A stretch of DNA of 64,000 nt from Streptomyces sp. NBC_00690 (GCF_036226685.1 NZ_CP109009.1:4987501-5051500), one strand, 5' to 3'. Positions 37,559 through 47,633 are shown, numbered from the stretch's first letter. Translations and numbers: made by a program. The notes: generated by a model not told the origin, from the sequence alone.

Positions 37559-37953
37559 CCGGCCGCTCCTGCCTCCTGCGGCATCCGCGTCCGCGTCGCC
37601 TCGTCGGTGCCTGCCCCGACGGGCAGGGTCAGGGCCCAGGTCGTCAGTCCCCTCGCCCAGTCCGCCACCGCGATACATATCTCCACCCGACCACTCGCAG
37701 CCCCCGCCGCGCAACCCGATCATCGTGACAGTGACCTCCCCCACGAGCGTCAGGTGAAACACCTGTCCGTGAGGAACACCGTGGCCTCTGACACCATGGA
37801 TTCCGTGAGCCTTCCCTGTGTCGTCCCAGTTTCGCAGATACGAGGAGGGTGATGCCCTTTCGTCATACGAGGAGATCGCGCTCCCTGCTCACCCGTGGCC
37901 GAGATCATCCGCCCCGGTCACCCGAACCCCCGAATCGTTAGATCAGGACCAAC
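37559..37953. promoter_or_regulatory. hemL upstream region
   Basis: 395 bp between divergent genes. Promoters for both must lie here. ATACGAGGAG occurs twice (about 37838 and 37866). A 29-codon Arg-rich ORF with a strong Shine-Dalgarno (37852-37941) ends 12 nt before the hemL start and may be a leader (see findings). TTAGAT at 37938 is a possible -10. Confidence 0.55.
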
Positions 37954-39261
37954 GTGGCGTATTCATACGAAGCTCCAGTTTCGCAGGCGCTCTTCGACCG
38001 TGCGTCCCTCGTGACGCCCGGCGGCGTCAACTCTCCCGTGCGGGCCTTTCGAGCCGTGGGCGGTACGCCACGGTTCATGGTGTCCGGCACCGGCCCCTAC
38101 CTCACCGATGCGGACGGCCGCGAGTACGTCGACCTCGTCTGTTCCTGGGGGCCGATGATCCTCGGCCATGCCCATCCGACCGTGATCGAGGCCGTTCACG
38201 CGGCGGTGGCGCGCGGTACCTCCTTCGGTACGCCCGGTGAGGGCGAGGTCGCGCTCGCCGAGGAGATCGTCGCCCGGGTGGCCCCCGTCGAGCAGGTGCG
38301 ACTGGTCTCCAGCGGTACGGAGGCGACGATGTCGGCGATCCGGCTCGCCCGTGGCTACACCGGTCGGGCCAAGGTGGTGAAGTTCGCCGGCTGCTACCAC
38401 GGACACGTCGACGCACTGCTGGCCGCGGCCGGTTCCGGGGTGGCGACGTTCGGACTGCCGGACACCCCCGGTGTCACGGGTGCCCAGGCCAGCGAGACCG
38501 TCGTCCTCCCGTACAACGACCTCGAAGCCGTACGGCAGGCGTTCGCCGCACACCCCGGGGAGATCGCCTGTGTGATCACCGAGGCGTCGCCGGGGAACAT
38601 GGGCGTGGTGCCGCCGCTGCCCGGCTTCAACCAGGGACTGAAGGACCTCTGCCGCGAGAACGGCGCGCTCTACATCTCCGATGAGGTGATGACCGGATTC
38701 CGCACCAGCAGGGCGGGCTGGTTCGGCGTGGACGGAGTCGAGCCCGATCTGTTGACCTTCGGCAAGGTCATGGGCGGCGGCTTCCCGGCCGCCGCGTTCG
38801 GGGGCCGTGCCGAGGTCATGGCCCACTTGGCTCCCGCCGGTCCCGTGTACCAGGCGGGCACCCTGTCCGGGAACCCGGTGGCGACCGCGGCGGGCCTGGC
38901 CCAACTCCGACTGCTGGACGAGGCCGCGTACGAGACGGTCGATGCGGTCTCCGCGCAGATCCAACGACTGGTCGTCGACGCGCTCAGCAAGGAGGGCGTC
39001 GCGCACCGGCTCCAGAACGCGAGCAACATGTTCTCCGTCTTCTTCACCGCGGACGAGGTGCGGAACTACGAGGACGCCAAGCGCCAGGAAGCCTTCCGCT
39101 TCAATGCCTTCTTCCACTCGATGCTCGCCGACGGCGTCTATCTGCCGCCCTCCGCCTTCGAGTCCTGGTTCGTCTCCACGGCCCATGACGAGCGGGCGAT
39201 CGAGCGCATCGCCGCCGCCCTGCCCGCCGCCGCCCGGGCCGCCGCGGAGGCCGCGGCATGA
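37954..39261 (+). CDS. hemL: glutamate-1-semialdehyde 2,1-aminomutase
   Basis: 435 residues, PLP enzyme that converts glutamate-1-semialdehyde to 5-aminolevulinate, the step after HemA. N-terminus [21 protein letters not shown], the [18 protein letters not shown] block, DEVMTGFR, and the Schiff-base Lys K271 in [15 protein letters not shown] are all intact. GTG with AGGACC 5 nt before. It overlaps the phosphatase gene by 4 nt. Its promoter is separate from the rex-hemACD operon 23 kb away. Confidence 0.97.
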   Translation: MAYSYEAPVSQALFDRASLVTPGGVNSPVRAFRAVGGTPRFMVSGTGPYLTDADGREYVDLVCSWGPMILGHAHPTVIEAVHAAVARGTSFGTPGEGEVALAEEIVARVAPVEQVRLVSSGTEATMSAIRLARGYTGRAKVVKFAGCYHGHVDALLAAAGSGVATFGLPDTPGVTGAQASETVVLPYNDLEAVRQAFAAHPGEIACVITEASPGNMGVVPPLPGFNQGLKDLCRENGALYISDEVMTGFRTSRAGWFGVDGVEPDLLTFGKVMGGGFPAAAFGGRAEVMAHLAPAGPVYQAGTLSGNPVATAAGLAQLRLLDEAAYETVDAVSAQIQRLVVDALSKEGVAHRLQNASNMFSVFFTADEVRNYEDAKRQEAFRFNAFFHSMLADGVYLPPSAFESWFVSTAHDERAIERIAAALPAAARAAAEAAA

Positions 39262-39977
39262 GCGGCGTTGACAGTACGAGAGCGGGGCACGGCGGCTCCG
39301 GGGGGAAGGCCACCACCGTCGTCCATCTGATGCGGCACGGCGAGGTGCACAATCCGGACGGCATCCTCTACGGCCGCCGGACGGGCTACCACCTCTCCTC
39401 GCTCGGTCGGCAGATGGCCGACCGCGTCGCCGAAGCCCTCGGGGATCGTGACGTCACCCATGTCGTCGCCTCCTCGCTGGAACGGGCGCAGGAGACCGCA
39501 CTGCCGGTCGCCAAGAGCCACGGCCTCGCGGTCGGTACCGACGACCGGCTCATCGAGGCCGGCAACGTCTTCGAGGGCAAGACCTTCGGCGTCGGGGACG
39601 GCGCACTGCGCAGACCCGCGAACTGGCGCCACCTGACCAATCCGTTCCGCCCCTCCTGGGGCGAGCCGTACATCGAGCAGGTGGTGCGGATGATGGGGGC
39701 CCTCAATGACGCGCGGGACGCCGCCCGCGGTCATGAGGCGGTCCTCGTCAGTCATCAGTTGCCGATCTGGATCGTCCGCAGCTTCGTCGAACGGCGCCGG
39801 CTGTGGCACGACCCCCGCCGGCGGCAGTGCACCCTGGCGTCGCTGACCACCTTCACCTACGAGGGCGATCGCATCGTTTCGGTCGGATACTCCGAACCGG
39901 CACGTGATCTCGTACCGCCGCACCTACTCGCCGGCGCCAAGCCGGTGAAGGGGAAGTCGAAAGCATTCGGTGCGTAG
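39258..39977 (+). CDS. histidine phosphatase family protein (phosphoglycerate mutase-like)
   Basis: 239 residues. The phosphohistidine motif is [13 protein letters not shown]. The second basic site is [16 protein letters not shown], and the distal His is in [11 protein letters not shown]. The fold suits a broad-specificity phosphatase rather than a glycolytic mutase. Coupled to hemL by a 4-nt ATGA overlap, so it may remove phosphate from a tetrapyrrole or PLP-linked intermediate; this is speculation. Confidence 0.9.
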   Translation: MSGVDSTRAGHGGSGGKATTVVHLMRHGEVHNPDGILYGRRTGYHLSSLGRQMADRVAEALGDRDVTHVVASSLERAQETALPVAKSHGLAVGTDDRLIEAGNVFEGKTFGVGDGALRRPANWRHLTNPFRPSWGEPYIEQVVRMMGALNDARDAARGHEAVLVSHQLPIWIVRSFVERRRLWHDPRRRQCTLASLTTFTYEGDRIVSVGYSEPARDLVPPHLLAGAKPVKGKSKAFGA

Positions 39978-40054
39978 CTCTCCGTTAGTTTCGAGGTCGT
40001 TCTCGGGATTTTCGCCGAGGAGTTCCACGTACTCCCTGACGCCTCCTCATAAAT

Positions 40055-40085
40055 GAAGGAGCCGGTTCCTGGAACCGGCTCCTTC
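40055..40085 (+). terminator. hemL operon terminator
   Basis: A 15-bp perfect stem (40055-40069 with 40071-40085) around a single T, with effectively a 3-nt loop, followed by a T/C-rich stretch. It lies 78 nt after the phosphatase stop. Confidence 0.85.
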
Positions 40086-40160
40086 TCTGTGTCCTCTCCC
40101 TCAGTAGCCGGTATTCGGCCGGCGATCAGTAAATCGGGGGGCTCTCCTTCGGGAGGGCGT

Positions 40161-41414
40161 GTGGACGGGATCGATATGCGGGACATCAGTCGAAGGAGCG
40201 TGCTCGGCGCGGGACTCGGTGCCGCTGCCGTGCTGGGAACGGCAGGTTGTGGCGCTCTGGGCCTCGGTGGGGACGGCGGGGCCACAGGGGACGGCGGGAC
40301 GGTGGGCAGCAGTAAAGGGCCCAAGGTCCCCAAGGGGCGATTGATAGGCGACGGCTCCACATCGGATACCGGAAAGCAACCGAACCAGCCGCCCCCGCCC
40401 GTACCGCTGGAGCCCGGTCAGGCCCCGCCGCAATTCGTGATCTTCTCCTGGGACGGTGCGGGAGAGGTCGGCAATGGACTGTTCCCGCGCTTTCTCGATC
40501 TCGCCAAGGAGTACGACGCGGGAATGACCTTCTTCCTCTCCGGGATCTATCTGCTTCCGGAGTCCAAGAAGTCGCTCTACCGACCTCCGAACAATGCGGT
40601 CGGCGCATCGGACATCGGCTATCTCGCCGACGAGAACATCAAGAAGACGCTCGGCCACATAGGTCAGGCATGGCTCGATGGCCATGAGATAGGAACCCAC
40701 TTCAACGGGCACTTCTGCGGCGGCTCGGGATCGGTCGCCAACTGGACACCCGCCGACTGGGAGAACGAGATCGAGCAGGCCGAGTCCTTCGTCACCCGTT
40801 GGCGCACCCACAGCGGCTGGGACGACCTCGACCCCCTGCCGTTCGACTACGGCAAGGAGCTCATCGGCGCCCGCACGCCCTGTCTGCTCGGACAGGAGAA
40901 GCTGCTCCCCACCGCCAGGAAGCTCGGTTGGCGCTATGACGCCAGCTCACCCGGCGGGCGACAGGTCTGGCCCACCAAGCGGGAGGGCCTTTGGGATCTG
41001 CCGCTCCAGGCGGTCCCGTTCCCCGGGTACTCCTTCGAGGTGCTCTCGATGGACTACAACATCATGGCCAACCAGTCGCAGAACTCGACGAAGGGCCCGC
41101 CCGAGCACCATCCGCGGTGGAAGAAGCAGGCGATCGGCTGCTACGTCAACGGCTTCCGCCGGGCCTACGAGTCCAACCGTGCACCGCTGTTCATCGGGAA
41201 CCACTTCGAGCAGTGGAACGGCGGCATCTATATGGATGCCGTGGAGGAGGCGGTCAAGGCCATGGCCGGGAAGAAGGACGTACGACTGGTCTCCTTCCGG
41301 CAGTTCTGCGACTGGCTCGACGTCCAGGACCCCCAGGTGCTCGCCAAGCTCCGCGGCCTCGACGTGGGTCAGGCGCCCGCCGGTGGCTGGAGTGCCTTCC
41401 TTAGGGCTGCTTGA
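40161..41414 (+). CDS. Tat-exported lipoprotein with polysaccharide deacetylase-like domain
   Basis: 417 residues from GTG 40161 (GGGAGGG 3 nt upstream; ATG 40176 is an alternative). The N-terminus is MRDISRRSVLGAGLGAAAV with twin Arg, then the lipobox GTAGC, so a folded, membrane-anchored extracellular protein is expected. After a Gly/Pro linker the CE4-like barrel begins at FVIFSWDGAGEVG; the NodB-type motif 1 (TFDD) is altered to SWDG. DGHEIGTHFNGHFC retains the H-x(3)-H-type metal site, and ARTPCLLGQEK and MDYNIMANQS follow. It may act on cell-wall sugars, or be a binding protein. It precedes the cytochrome c assembly genes. Confidence 0.82.
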   Translation: MDGIDMRDISRRSVLGAGLGAAAVLGTAGCGALGLGGDGGATGDGGTVGSSKGPKVPKGRLIGDGSTSDTGKQPNQPPPPVPLEPGQAPPQFVIFSWDGAGEVGNGLFPRFLDLAKEYDAGMTFFLSGIYLLPESKKSLYRPPNNAVGASDIGYLADENIKKTLGHIGQAWLDGHEIGTHFNGHFCGGSGSVANWTPADWENEIEQAESFVTRWRTHSGWDDLDPLPFDYGKELIGARTPCLLGQEKLLPTARKLGWRYDASSPGGRQVWPTKREGLWDLPLQAVPFPGYSFEVLSMDYNIMANQSQNSTKGPPEHHPRWKKQAIGCYVNGFRRAYESNRAPLFIGNHFEQWNGGIYMDAVEEAVKAMAGKKDVRLVSFRQFCDWLDVQDPQVLAKLRGLDVGQAPAGGWSAFLRAA

Positions 41415-41491
41415 TAAGGGGTTTTTATGTGCCTTCCGGGCACTAAGGGGGGCGCAGAAGATCGTCCAATGGGCCATGCGAAACTTTTCAC

Positions 41492-42097
41492 ATGACCTCT
41501 AGCCGTGCCCAGCGCGCCGTCCTGCTGACCGCCCTCACCGCGGCCGGCGCGCTCGCCCTGTCCGCCTGTAGCGGCGGGGACACCGGGAAGTCAGGTGGTG
41601 GAGGGGGTACCGGGTTCGTCACCGACACCGGTGGCATCTCCACCGTCGCCGAGGGCCATCGCAAGCCGACCAAGAAGGTCGCGGGCGACACCCTGGAGGG
41701 CGAGAAGCTCGATCTCGCCGACTTCAAGGGCAAGGTCGTGGTCGTCAATGCGTGGGGCTCCTGGTGCGCGCCCTGCCGAGCAGAGGCGAAACATTTCGCC
41801 AAGGTCGCCACCGAGCTGGAACCCAAGGGAGTGCAGTTCGTCGGCATCAACACCCGCGACACCAGCAAGGGCCCGGCGCTCGCCTTCGAGCGCGACTACA
41901 AGATCCCGTACCCGAGCCTGCACGACCCGATCGGCAAGCTGCTCGTCAACGGCTTCCCCCGGGGCACGTTGATGCTCCAGGCCATCCCCTCCACGGTCGT
42001 CCTCGACCGGGAGGGGAAGATCGCCGCACGGGCCCTCAAGGCGCTGTCGGAGGAAGACCTCCGCAAGCTGATCGACCCCGTGCTCGCGGAGAAGTGA
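41492..42097 (+). CDS. resA: ResA/TlpA-like thiol-disulfide lipoprotein for cytochrome c assembly
   Basis: 201 residues. A lipoprotein signal peptide ends at the lipobox LSAC. The thioredoxin fold carries the redox pair in [13 protein letters not shown] and the cis-Pro in AIPSTVVLD. ResA (CcsX) reduces apocytochrome c heme-binding cysteines outside the membrane, using electrons from CcdA, which is encoded 4 nt downstream. First gene of the four-gene system II set. Confidence 0.93.
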   Translation: MTSSRAQRAVLLTALTAAGALALSACSGGDTGKSGGGGGTGFVTDTGGISTVAEGHRKPTKKVAGDTLEGEKLDLADFKGKVVVVNAWGSWCAPCRAEAKHFAKVATELEPKGVQFVGINTRDTSKGPALAFERDYKIPYPSLHDPIGKLLVNGFPRGTLMLQAIPSTVVLDREGKIAARALKALSEEDLRKLIDPVLAEK

Positions 42098-42101
42098 TCT
42101 T

Positions 42102-42881
42102 GTGGAGAACGCAGCTGCCGGCGCGGTCCTGGCCTCCTCGACCTTCAACGAGACCGTCTTCAGCGGTGCACTCGCCCTCGCCCTCCCCATCGCTGTATTG
42201 GGCGGCCTGGTCTCCTTCTTCTCCCCCTGCGTGCTGCCACTGGTCCCCGGCTATCTCTCTTATGTGACCGGTGTCACCGGAGCGGACCTCGCCGAGGCCA
42301 AGCGCGGCCGACTGGTCCTCGGCGCCTCGCTCTTCGTCCTCGGCTTCACCGCCGTCTTCGTCTCCGGCGGCGCACTCTTCGGCTTCTTCGGCCAGCGACT
42401 GCTGGGCCAGCAGGAGGTCATCACCAAGATCCTCGGCGTGCTGATGGTGCTGATGGGCGCCTTCTTCATGGGCGGGATGCCCTGGCTGACCCGCCGTGAG
42501 TTCCGTATCCACAAGCGGCCGGTCTCCGGGCTGGTGGGCGCTCCCCTGCTGGGCGTGCTCTTCGGCGTCGGCTGGACCCCCTGCATCGGCCCCACGCTGG
42601 CCGCCGTGCAGATCCTCGCCGCGGAGCAGGGCAGCGCCGGCCGTGGGGCCATACTGACCGTCGCGTACTGCCTCGGCCTGGGCGTGCCCTTCGTCCTCGC
42701 CGCCGTCGCCTTCCGCAAGGCGCTGGGGGCGTTCGGCTGGGTCAAGCGGCACTACGTCTGGGTGATGCGGATCGGTGGCGTGATGATGATCGTCACCGGT
42801 GTGCTGCTGCTGACGGGCGTCTGGGATCTCATGATCCAGCAGATGCAGACCTGGTCCAACGGCTTCACGGTGGGGATCTGA
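42102..42881 (+). CDS. ccdA: CcdA-like cytochrome c biogenesis transmembrane thiol transporter
   Basis: 259 residues with six membrane spans. The redox-active Cys pair is split between span 1 ([19 protein letters not shown]) and span 4 ([16 protein letters not shown]), as in DsbD/CcdA. It passes electrons from cytosolic thioredoxin to ResA. GTG start with GCGGAG upstream. Lies 4 nt after resA and 5 nt before resB. Confidence 0.94.
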   Translation: MENAAAGAVLASSTFNETVFSGALALALPIAVLGGLVSFFSPCVLPLVPGYLSYVTGVTGADLAEAKRGRLVLGASLFVLGFTAVFVSGGALFGFFGQRLLGQQEVITKILGVLMVLMGAFFMGGMPWLTRREFRIHKRPVSGLVGAPLLGVLFGVGWTPCIGPTLAAVQILAAEQGSAGRGAILTVAYCLGLGVPFVLAAVAFRKALGAFGWVKRHYVWVMRIGGVMMIVTGVLLLTGVWDLMIQQMQTWSNGFTVGI

Positions 42882-42886
42882 CTCCA

Positions 42887-44605
42887 ATGAGCAAGACTGA
42901 GACCTCTGCGGCGGACACCGCGGGCGAGAGCGAGCAGCGTCGGGACGAGGCCGCCGGCGCACAGCTGTCGACCGCTCCGCAAGAGGAACAGATCATCACC
43001 GGCCCCACGCTCGGCATCGTCGGCTGGGCCCGCTGGTACTGGCGGCAGCTGACCTCCATGCGGGTGGCGTTGATCCTCCTGCTGTTGCTGTCGCTCGCGG
43101 CCATCCCCGGCTCGCTGGTCCCGCAGAACAGCGTCGATGACCTCAAGGTCCAGGACTGGCAGAAGAACAATCCGACCCTGACGCCGATCTTCGACAACCT
43201 CCAGCTGTTCGACGTCTACAGCTCGATCTGGTTCTCCGCGATCTACATCCTGTTGTTCGTCTCGCTCATCGGCTGCATCGTCCCGCGAACCTGGCAGTTC
43301 ATCGGCCAGCTCCGCAGCCGTCCGCCGGGCGCTCCCGGCCGGTTGACCCGGATGCCCGCGTACGCGACCTGGCGCACGGTGGCGGAGCCCGAGCAGGTGC
43401 GGGAGGCGGCGCTCAAGCTGCTGAAGGGGCGCCGGTTCCGTTCCCACACCGTGGGGAACGCCGTCGCGGCGGAGAAGGGCTTTCTGCGCGAAGCGGGGAA
43501 CCTGGTCTTCCATATCTCGCTGATCGTGATGCTCATCGCCTTCGCCTGGGGGCAGCTCTTCAAGTACGAGGGCGGCAAGCTCGTCATCGAGGGCGGCGGC
43601 TTCTCCAACACGCTTACGCAGTACGACGACTTCCGTTCCGGCACCCTCTACGGGGTGGATGACCTGGAGCCGTTCAGCTTCAAGCTGGACAAGTTCACCG
43701 GTACGTACGAGAGGACCGGTCCACAGCGCGGCACCCCCCGCACCTTCGAGGCCGACATCACCTGGTCCCAGCCGGGCGGCAAGGACCGCAAGTCCACGAT
43801 CGAGGTCAACAAGCCGCTGGTCATCAATGGGACGAAGGTCTATCTGCTGGCCCACGGCTATGCGCCCGTGGTGACCGTGCGGGACCGCAAGGGCGAGGTC
43901 ATCTTCAAGGACCCGGTGCCGCTGCTGCCCATCGACGCGAACATCACCTCCACCGGTGCCATCAAGGTCCTGGACGGCTACCGCGACAAGAACGGCAAGA
44001 AGACGCAGCTCGGTTTTGAGGCGTTCTTCGTGCCGACCTTCGGCGGGGTGGGCAACGGCACGATGTTCTCCCAGTTCCCCGGGCTGGACTTCCCGGTACT
44101 GGCGCTCAACGGCTACATCGGCGATCTGGGCGTCGACTCCGGTCTGCCGCAGAACGTCTACCAACTCGACTCGCGCAGCATGAAGAAGTTCAAGGACGAG
44201 AACGGGGACACCCTCCGGGCCCGGCTGCGGGAGGGCGAGACGATGAAACTGCCCGACGGGGCCGGCTCGATCACCTTCGACGGCGAGGTCAAGGAGTGGG
44301 CCACCTTCCAGATCTCCCAGCAGCCGGGCAGCGGCTGGGCCCTGGGCGGGGCGATCGCCGCGATCGCGGGGCTGGCCGGTTCGCTCTTCATCCAGCGCCG
44401 TAGGGTCTGGGTGCGGGCGGTACGGGGTGCCGACGGCGTGACCGTCGTCGAAATGGCCGGACTCGGCCGTAGCGAGTCGCCGAAATTGCCACAGGAGCTC
44501 TCCGACCTGGCAGAGAAGCTCCATGCTGAGGCGCCGACCGCGCCCGAGCCCGGGAGCGATCCCGCAACCGAATCCGCAGTGTCTGCCGAAGGGGCCAAGG
44601 AGTGA
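42887..44605 (+). CDS. resB: cytochrome c biogenesis protein ResB
   Basis: 572 residues. Three N-terminal spans (MRVALILLLLLSLAAIPGSLVPQ; SIWFSAIYILLFVSLIGCIVP; LVFHISLIVMLIAFAWGQLF), a large extracytoplasmic domain, then a final span (ALGGAIAAIAGLAGSLFI). ResB with CcsA forms the heme-handling and ligation complex of system II. It overlaps ccsA/ccsB by 4 nt (GTGA). The last 40 residues are Ala/Pro/Glu-rich. Confidence 0.95.
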   Translation: MSKTETSAADTAGESEQRRDEAAGAQLSTAPQEEQIITGPTLGIVGWARWYWRQLTSMRVALILLLLLSLAAIPGSLVPQNSVDDLKVQDWQKNNPTLTPIFDNLQLFDVYSSIWFSAIYILLFVSLIGCIVPRTWQFIGQLRSRPPGAPGRLTRMPAYATWRTVAEPEQVREAALKLLKGRRFRSHTVGNAVAAEKGFLREAGNLVFHISLIVMLIAFAWGQLFKYEGGKLVIEGGGFSNTLTQYDDFRSGTLYGVDDLEPFSFKLDKFTGTYERTGPQRGTPRTFEADITWSQPGGKDRKSTIEVNKPLVINGTKVYLLAHGYAPVVTVRDRKGEVIFKDPVPLLPIDANITSTGAIKVLDGYRDKNGKKTQLGFEAFFVPTFGGVGNGTMFSQFPGLDFPVLALNGYIGDLGVDSGLPQNVYQLDSRSMKKFKDENGDTLRARLREGETMKLPDGAGSITFDGEVKEWATFQISQQPGSGWALGGAIAAIAGLAGSLFIQRRRVWVRAVRGADGVTVVEMAGLGRSESPKLPQELSDLAEKLHAEAPTAPEPGSDPATESAVSAEGAKE

Positions 44606-45672
44606 CTCTCGCCGCCGCTACCAACGAGAACCTCGCCGAGATCAGCAACGTCCTGATCTACTCGGCGATGGCCGTGTACACCCTGGCCTTCCTCGCCCAC
44701 ATCACCGAATGGATCTTCGGCAGCCGGAGCAAGGTGGGACGCACGGCCGCCGCGCTCACTACGACGCCCGCCGTCAAGGTCCAGGTGCGCCAGCAGGGCG
44801 GCGGCACCGCCGTTCTCGACAAGCCCAAGGTCATCACGCGCTCCGCACCTGGTGAGCGCGATGTCCCGGACGGCCCCGGCGCGGCCGGAGGCACTGTCAA
44901 GGGCGACCTCTACGGCCGGATCGCGATCTCGCTGACCATGCTGGCCTTCCTGATCCACGCCGGTGGAGTGGTGGCCCGGGCCATGTCGGTGCGGCGGGTG
45001 CCCTGGGGCAACATGTACGAGTTCTCGATCACCTTCTCCATGGTGGTCGTGGGTGCGTACCTCGTCTTCCTGCTGGTCAAGAAGAACGTCCGCTGGTTGG
45101 GCCTGCCGCTCGTCGGAACCGTCCTGATCGACCTCGGCATCGCCACCACGGCCCTCTACACCGACAGCGACCAGCTGGTTCCCGCCCTGGACTCGTACTG
45201 GCTGATCATCCATGTGTCCACCGCGATCTTCTGCGGCGCGGTGTTCTACCTGGGCGCGGTCGGCACCCTGCTGTACCTGTTCAAGGACTCGTACGAGAAG
45301 AAGGTCGCGGCCGGCGAGAAGCCCGGTGCGTTCGCCACGTCGGTGCTGGAGCGGCTGCCCGCCGCCGCCACGCTCGACAAGTTCTCGTACCGCGTCAACG
45401 CGGCCGTCTTCCCGCTGTGGACCTTCACGATCATCGCCGGCGCCATCTGGGCCGGCGACGCCTGGGGCCGCTACTGGGGCTGGGACCCCAAGGAGGTCTG
45501 GTCCTTCATCACCTGGGTCGCGTACGCCTGCTACCTGCATGCGCGGGCGACCGCCGGTTGGAAGGGCCGCAAGGCGGCCGTGCTGGCGCTGATCGCCTTC
45601 GCCTGCTGGCTGTTCAACTACTACGGCGTCAACATCTTCGTGGACGGCCTGCACTCCTACGCCGGAGTCTGA
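44602..45672 (+). CDS. ccsB: heme-handling cytochrome c biogenesis protein CcsA (CcsB in actinobacterial naming)
   Basis: 356 residues, about eight spans. The tryptophan-rich heme-presenting segment is visible as AGDAWGRYWGWDPKEVWSF. Conserved His for heme ligation lie in AHITEWIFG, MLAFLIHAGGVV, WLIIHVSTAIF and ACYLHARATAG. Together with ResB it exports heme and ligates it to CxxCH motifs of apocytochrome. GTG start coupled to resB. Confidence 0.95.
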   Translation: MTLAAATNENLAEISNVLIYSAMAVYTLAFLAHITEWIFGSRSKVGRTAAALTTTPAVKVQVRQQGGGTAVLDKPKVITRSAPGERDVPDGPGAAGGTVKGDLYGRIAISLTMLAFLIHAGGVVARAMSVRRVPWGNMYEFSITFSMVVVGAYLVFLLVKKNVRWLGLPLVGTVLIDLGIATTALYTDSDQLVPALDSYWLIIHVSTAIFCGAVFYLGAVGTLLYLFKDSYEKKVAAGEKPGAFATSVLERLPAAATLDKFSYRVNAAVFPLWTFTIIAGAIWAGDAWGRYWGWDPKEVWSFITWVAYACYLHARATAGWKGRKAAVLALIAFACWLFNYYGVNIFVDGLHSYAGV

Positions 45673-45693
45673 GCCGCACGACCGCACCGCCAC

Positions 45694-45732
45694 GCCAGAG
45701 CCCCCCGACCGATGTGGTCGGGGGGCTCTGGC
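45694..45732. terminator. bidirectional terminator after ccsB
   Basis: A 17-bp perfect stem (45694-45710 with 45716-45732) and a 5-nt GATGT loop, between convergent ccsB and the PLDc_N gene. Confidence 0.88.
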
Positions 45733-45753
45733 ACGCGCGCTGACGGCGGGGGC

Positions 45754-46092
45754 TCATGCCTCCTCGTCGTCCCGGTCCTTCTTCTCGTCCTTCGGCGCGG
45801 ACTCGTCCTGCGCCACCGGTTCGTCCTTCTTCAGGGACTGGAGGAACTCGGGGTTGTCGTCGGGGGCCACCCACTCGGTGCGGCGACCACCGCCGAAGCC
45901 CGTGGTCTTGCGGGGCCGGCCCGCGATGAACCAGGCGACAGGCCCGAGGAGCACCTGCCCGAAGAGGAGCACGATGAAGACCCACGCCAGCTTCGGGAGG
46001 TACCTGACGTCCTTCTCAGGAGTCTGGAGGCAATCGATGAAGGCGTAGATCCACAGCGCCAGGACCAGCAGGAAAGGCAGATACCTGAGCAT
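45754..46092 (-). CDS. PLDc_N-domain membrane protein
   Basis: 112 residues from ATG 46092. Two spans, LRYLPFLLVLALWIYAFIDC and LAWVFIVLLFGQVLLGPVAWF, separated by a short loop, then RPRKTTGFGGGRR and a very acidic/basic tail (KKDEPVAQDESAPKDEKKDR). The first part matches the phospholipase D nuclease N-terminal (PLDc_N) domain, but no PLD catalytic HKD motif is present. Probably a small membrane protein of unknown role, convergent with ccsB and divergent from the UbiD-like gene. Confidence 0.85.
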   Translation of the reverse strand: MLRYLPFLLVLALWIYAFIDCLQTPEKDVRYLPKLAWVFIVLLFGQVLLGPVAWFIAGRPRKTTGFGGGRRTEWVAPDDNPEFLQSLKKDEPVAQDESAPKDEKKDRDDEEA

Positions 46093-46168
46093 GGCCGTAC
46101 GGTCCCCCAGTGAGAGGCGGTGGGGCACGGAATGGCCCCCGGTGACGCCGCCAGGGTAACTGGTACCG

Positions 46169-46181
46169 GATACTGGGGCGC
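46169..46181 (+). promoter_or_regulatory. likely -10 element for leaderless UbiD-like gene
   Basis: GATACT at 46169-46174 ends 7 nt before the ATG at 46182, and no Shine-Dalgarno is present. This is the classic arrangement of a leaderless Streptomyces gene. No clear -35. Confidence 0.45.
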
Positions 46182-47633
46182 ATGGCTTACGACGATCTTC
46201 GCTCCCTGCTCAGGGCCTTGGAACGCGAGGGAGACCTCAAGCGCATCAAGGCGGAAGTCGATCCCCACCTAGAGGTCGGGGAGATCGTCGACAGGGTGAA
46301 CAAAGCGGGCGGACCAGCGCTGCTCTTCGAGAACGTGCGCGGTTCGTCGATGCCGCTGGCGATGAATGTCTTCGGAACCGACCGCCGACTGCTCAAGGCG
46401 CTGGGGCTGAAGTCGTACACCGAGATCAGCGACAAGATCGGCGGTCTGCTCAAGCCCGAACTCCCGCACGGTTTCGTCGGGGTGCGCGAGGCGTTCGGCA
46501 AGCTCGGCTCGATGGTCCACGTACCGCCGAAGAAGGTGAAGGACGCCCCCGTACAGGAGGTGGTCCTGCGCGGGGACGACGTCGACCTCGACCAGTTGCC
46601 CGCGCTGTTCACCTGGCCCAAGGACGGCGGCTCCTTCTTCAACCTGGGACTCACCCACACCAAGGACCCGGAGTCCGGGGTGCGCAACCTCGGCCTCTAC
46701 CGGCTCCAGCGGCACGACCGCAACACCATCGGGATGCACTGGCAGATCCACAAGGACAGCCGCAACCACTACCAGGTCGCGGCGCGCCGCGGTGAGCGAC
46801 TGCCGGTCGCGATCGCCTTCGGCGCGCCCCCTGCCGTGACGTACGCCTCCACCGCGCCGCTGCCCGGCGACATCGACGAGTACCTGTTCGCCGGCTTCAT
46901 CCAGGGCAAGCGGATCGAGATGGTCGACTGCAAGACGGTGCCGCTCCAGGTCCCGGCCCAGGCCGAGGTGGTCTTGGAGGGCTGGTTGGAGCCGGGGGAG
47001 ATGCTTCCCGAGGGCCCGTTCGGCGACCACACGGGTTTCTACACACCGCAGGAGCCGTTCCCGGCACTGAAGATCGACTGCATCACCATGCGGCAGCGCC
47101 CGCTGCTCCAGTCGATCGTCGTGGGCCGCCCGCCCACGGAGGACGGTCCGCTGGGCCGTGCCACGGAACGCTTCTTCCTGCCCCTGCTCAAGATCATCGT
47201 TCCGGACATCGTGGACTACCACCTCCCCGAGTCCGGCGGCTTCCACAACTGCGCGATCGTCTCGATCGACAAGAAGTACCCCAAGCACGCCCAGAAGGTG
47301 ATGAGCGCCATCTGGGGCGCCCACATGATGTCGCTGACCAAGCTGATCGTGGTGGTGGACTCGGACTGCGATGTCCACGATCTGCACGAGGTCTCCTGGC
47401 GCGCACTCGGGAACACGGACTACGCCCGTGACCTGACCGTCGCCGAAGGACCCGTGGACCATCTAGACCACGCCTCCTACCAGCAGTTCTGGGGCGGCAA
47501 GGCGGGCATCGACGCAACGAAGAAGTGGCCCGAGGAGGGATACGTCCGCGACGGCGGCTGGCCCGACATGGTCGAGTCCGACCCGTCGACGGCGGCCCTG
47601 GTCGACCGCCGCTGGACGGAGTACGGGCTGTGA
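46182..47633 (+). CDS. mqnL: UbiD-family menaquinone biosynthesis decarboxylase (futalosine pathway)
   Basis: 483 residues, full UbiD fold. The family uses prenylated FMN to remove the aromatic carboxylate. Recognisable blocks are GPALLFENVRGSSMPLAMN, NLGLYRLQRHDRNTIGMHWQ, GWLEPGEMLPEGPFGDHTGF (containing the E...R/E region near the prFMN) and DVHDLHEVSWRALGN. In streptomycetes it decarboxylates the prenylated 6-naphthoate product. It overlaps the prenyltransferase gene by 4 nt and is followed by the UbiX-like gene that makes its cofactor. Confidence 0.92.
   Translation: MAYDDLRSLLRALEREGDLKRIKAEVDPHLEVGEIVDRVNKAGGPALLFENVRGSSMPLAMNVFGTDRRLLKALGLKSYTEISDKIGGLLKPELPHGFVGVREAFGKLGSMVHVPPKKVKDAPVQEVVLRGDDVDLDQLPALFTWPKDGGSFFNLGLTHTKDPESGVRNLGLYRLQRHDRNTIGMHWQIHKDSRNHYQVAARRGERLPVAIAFGAPPAVTYASTAPLPGDIDEYLFAGFIQGKRIEMVDCKTVPLQVPAQAEVVLEGWLEPGEMLPEGPFGDHTGFYTPQEPFPALKIDCITMRQRPLLQSIVVGRPPTEDGPLGRATERFFLPLLKIIVPDIVDYHLPESGGFHNCAIVSIDKKYPKHAQKVMSAIWGAHMMSLTKLIVVVDSDCDVHDLHEVSWRALGNTDYARDLTVAEGPVDHLDHASYQQFWGGKAGIDATKKWPEEGYVRDGGWPDMVESDPSTAALVDRRWTEYGL

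Noticed and set aside
36110..37852. 580-codon plus-strand frame across several genes
   Set aside because: Antisense to the Mut7-C, GNAT and conserved hypothetical genes, Arg-rich, and no start site.
42752..44524. 590-codon frame opposite resB
   Set aside because: Shadow; resB has clear domains and translational coupling.
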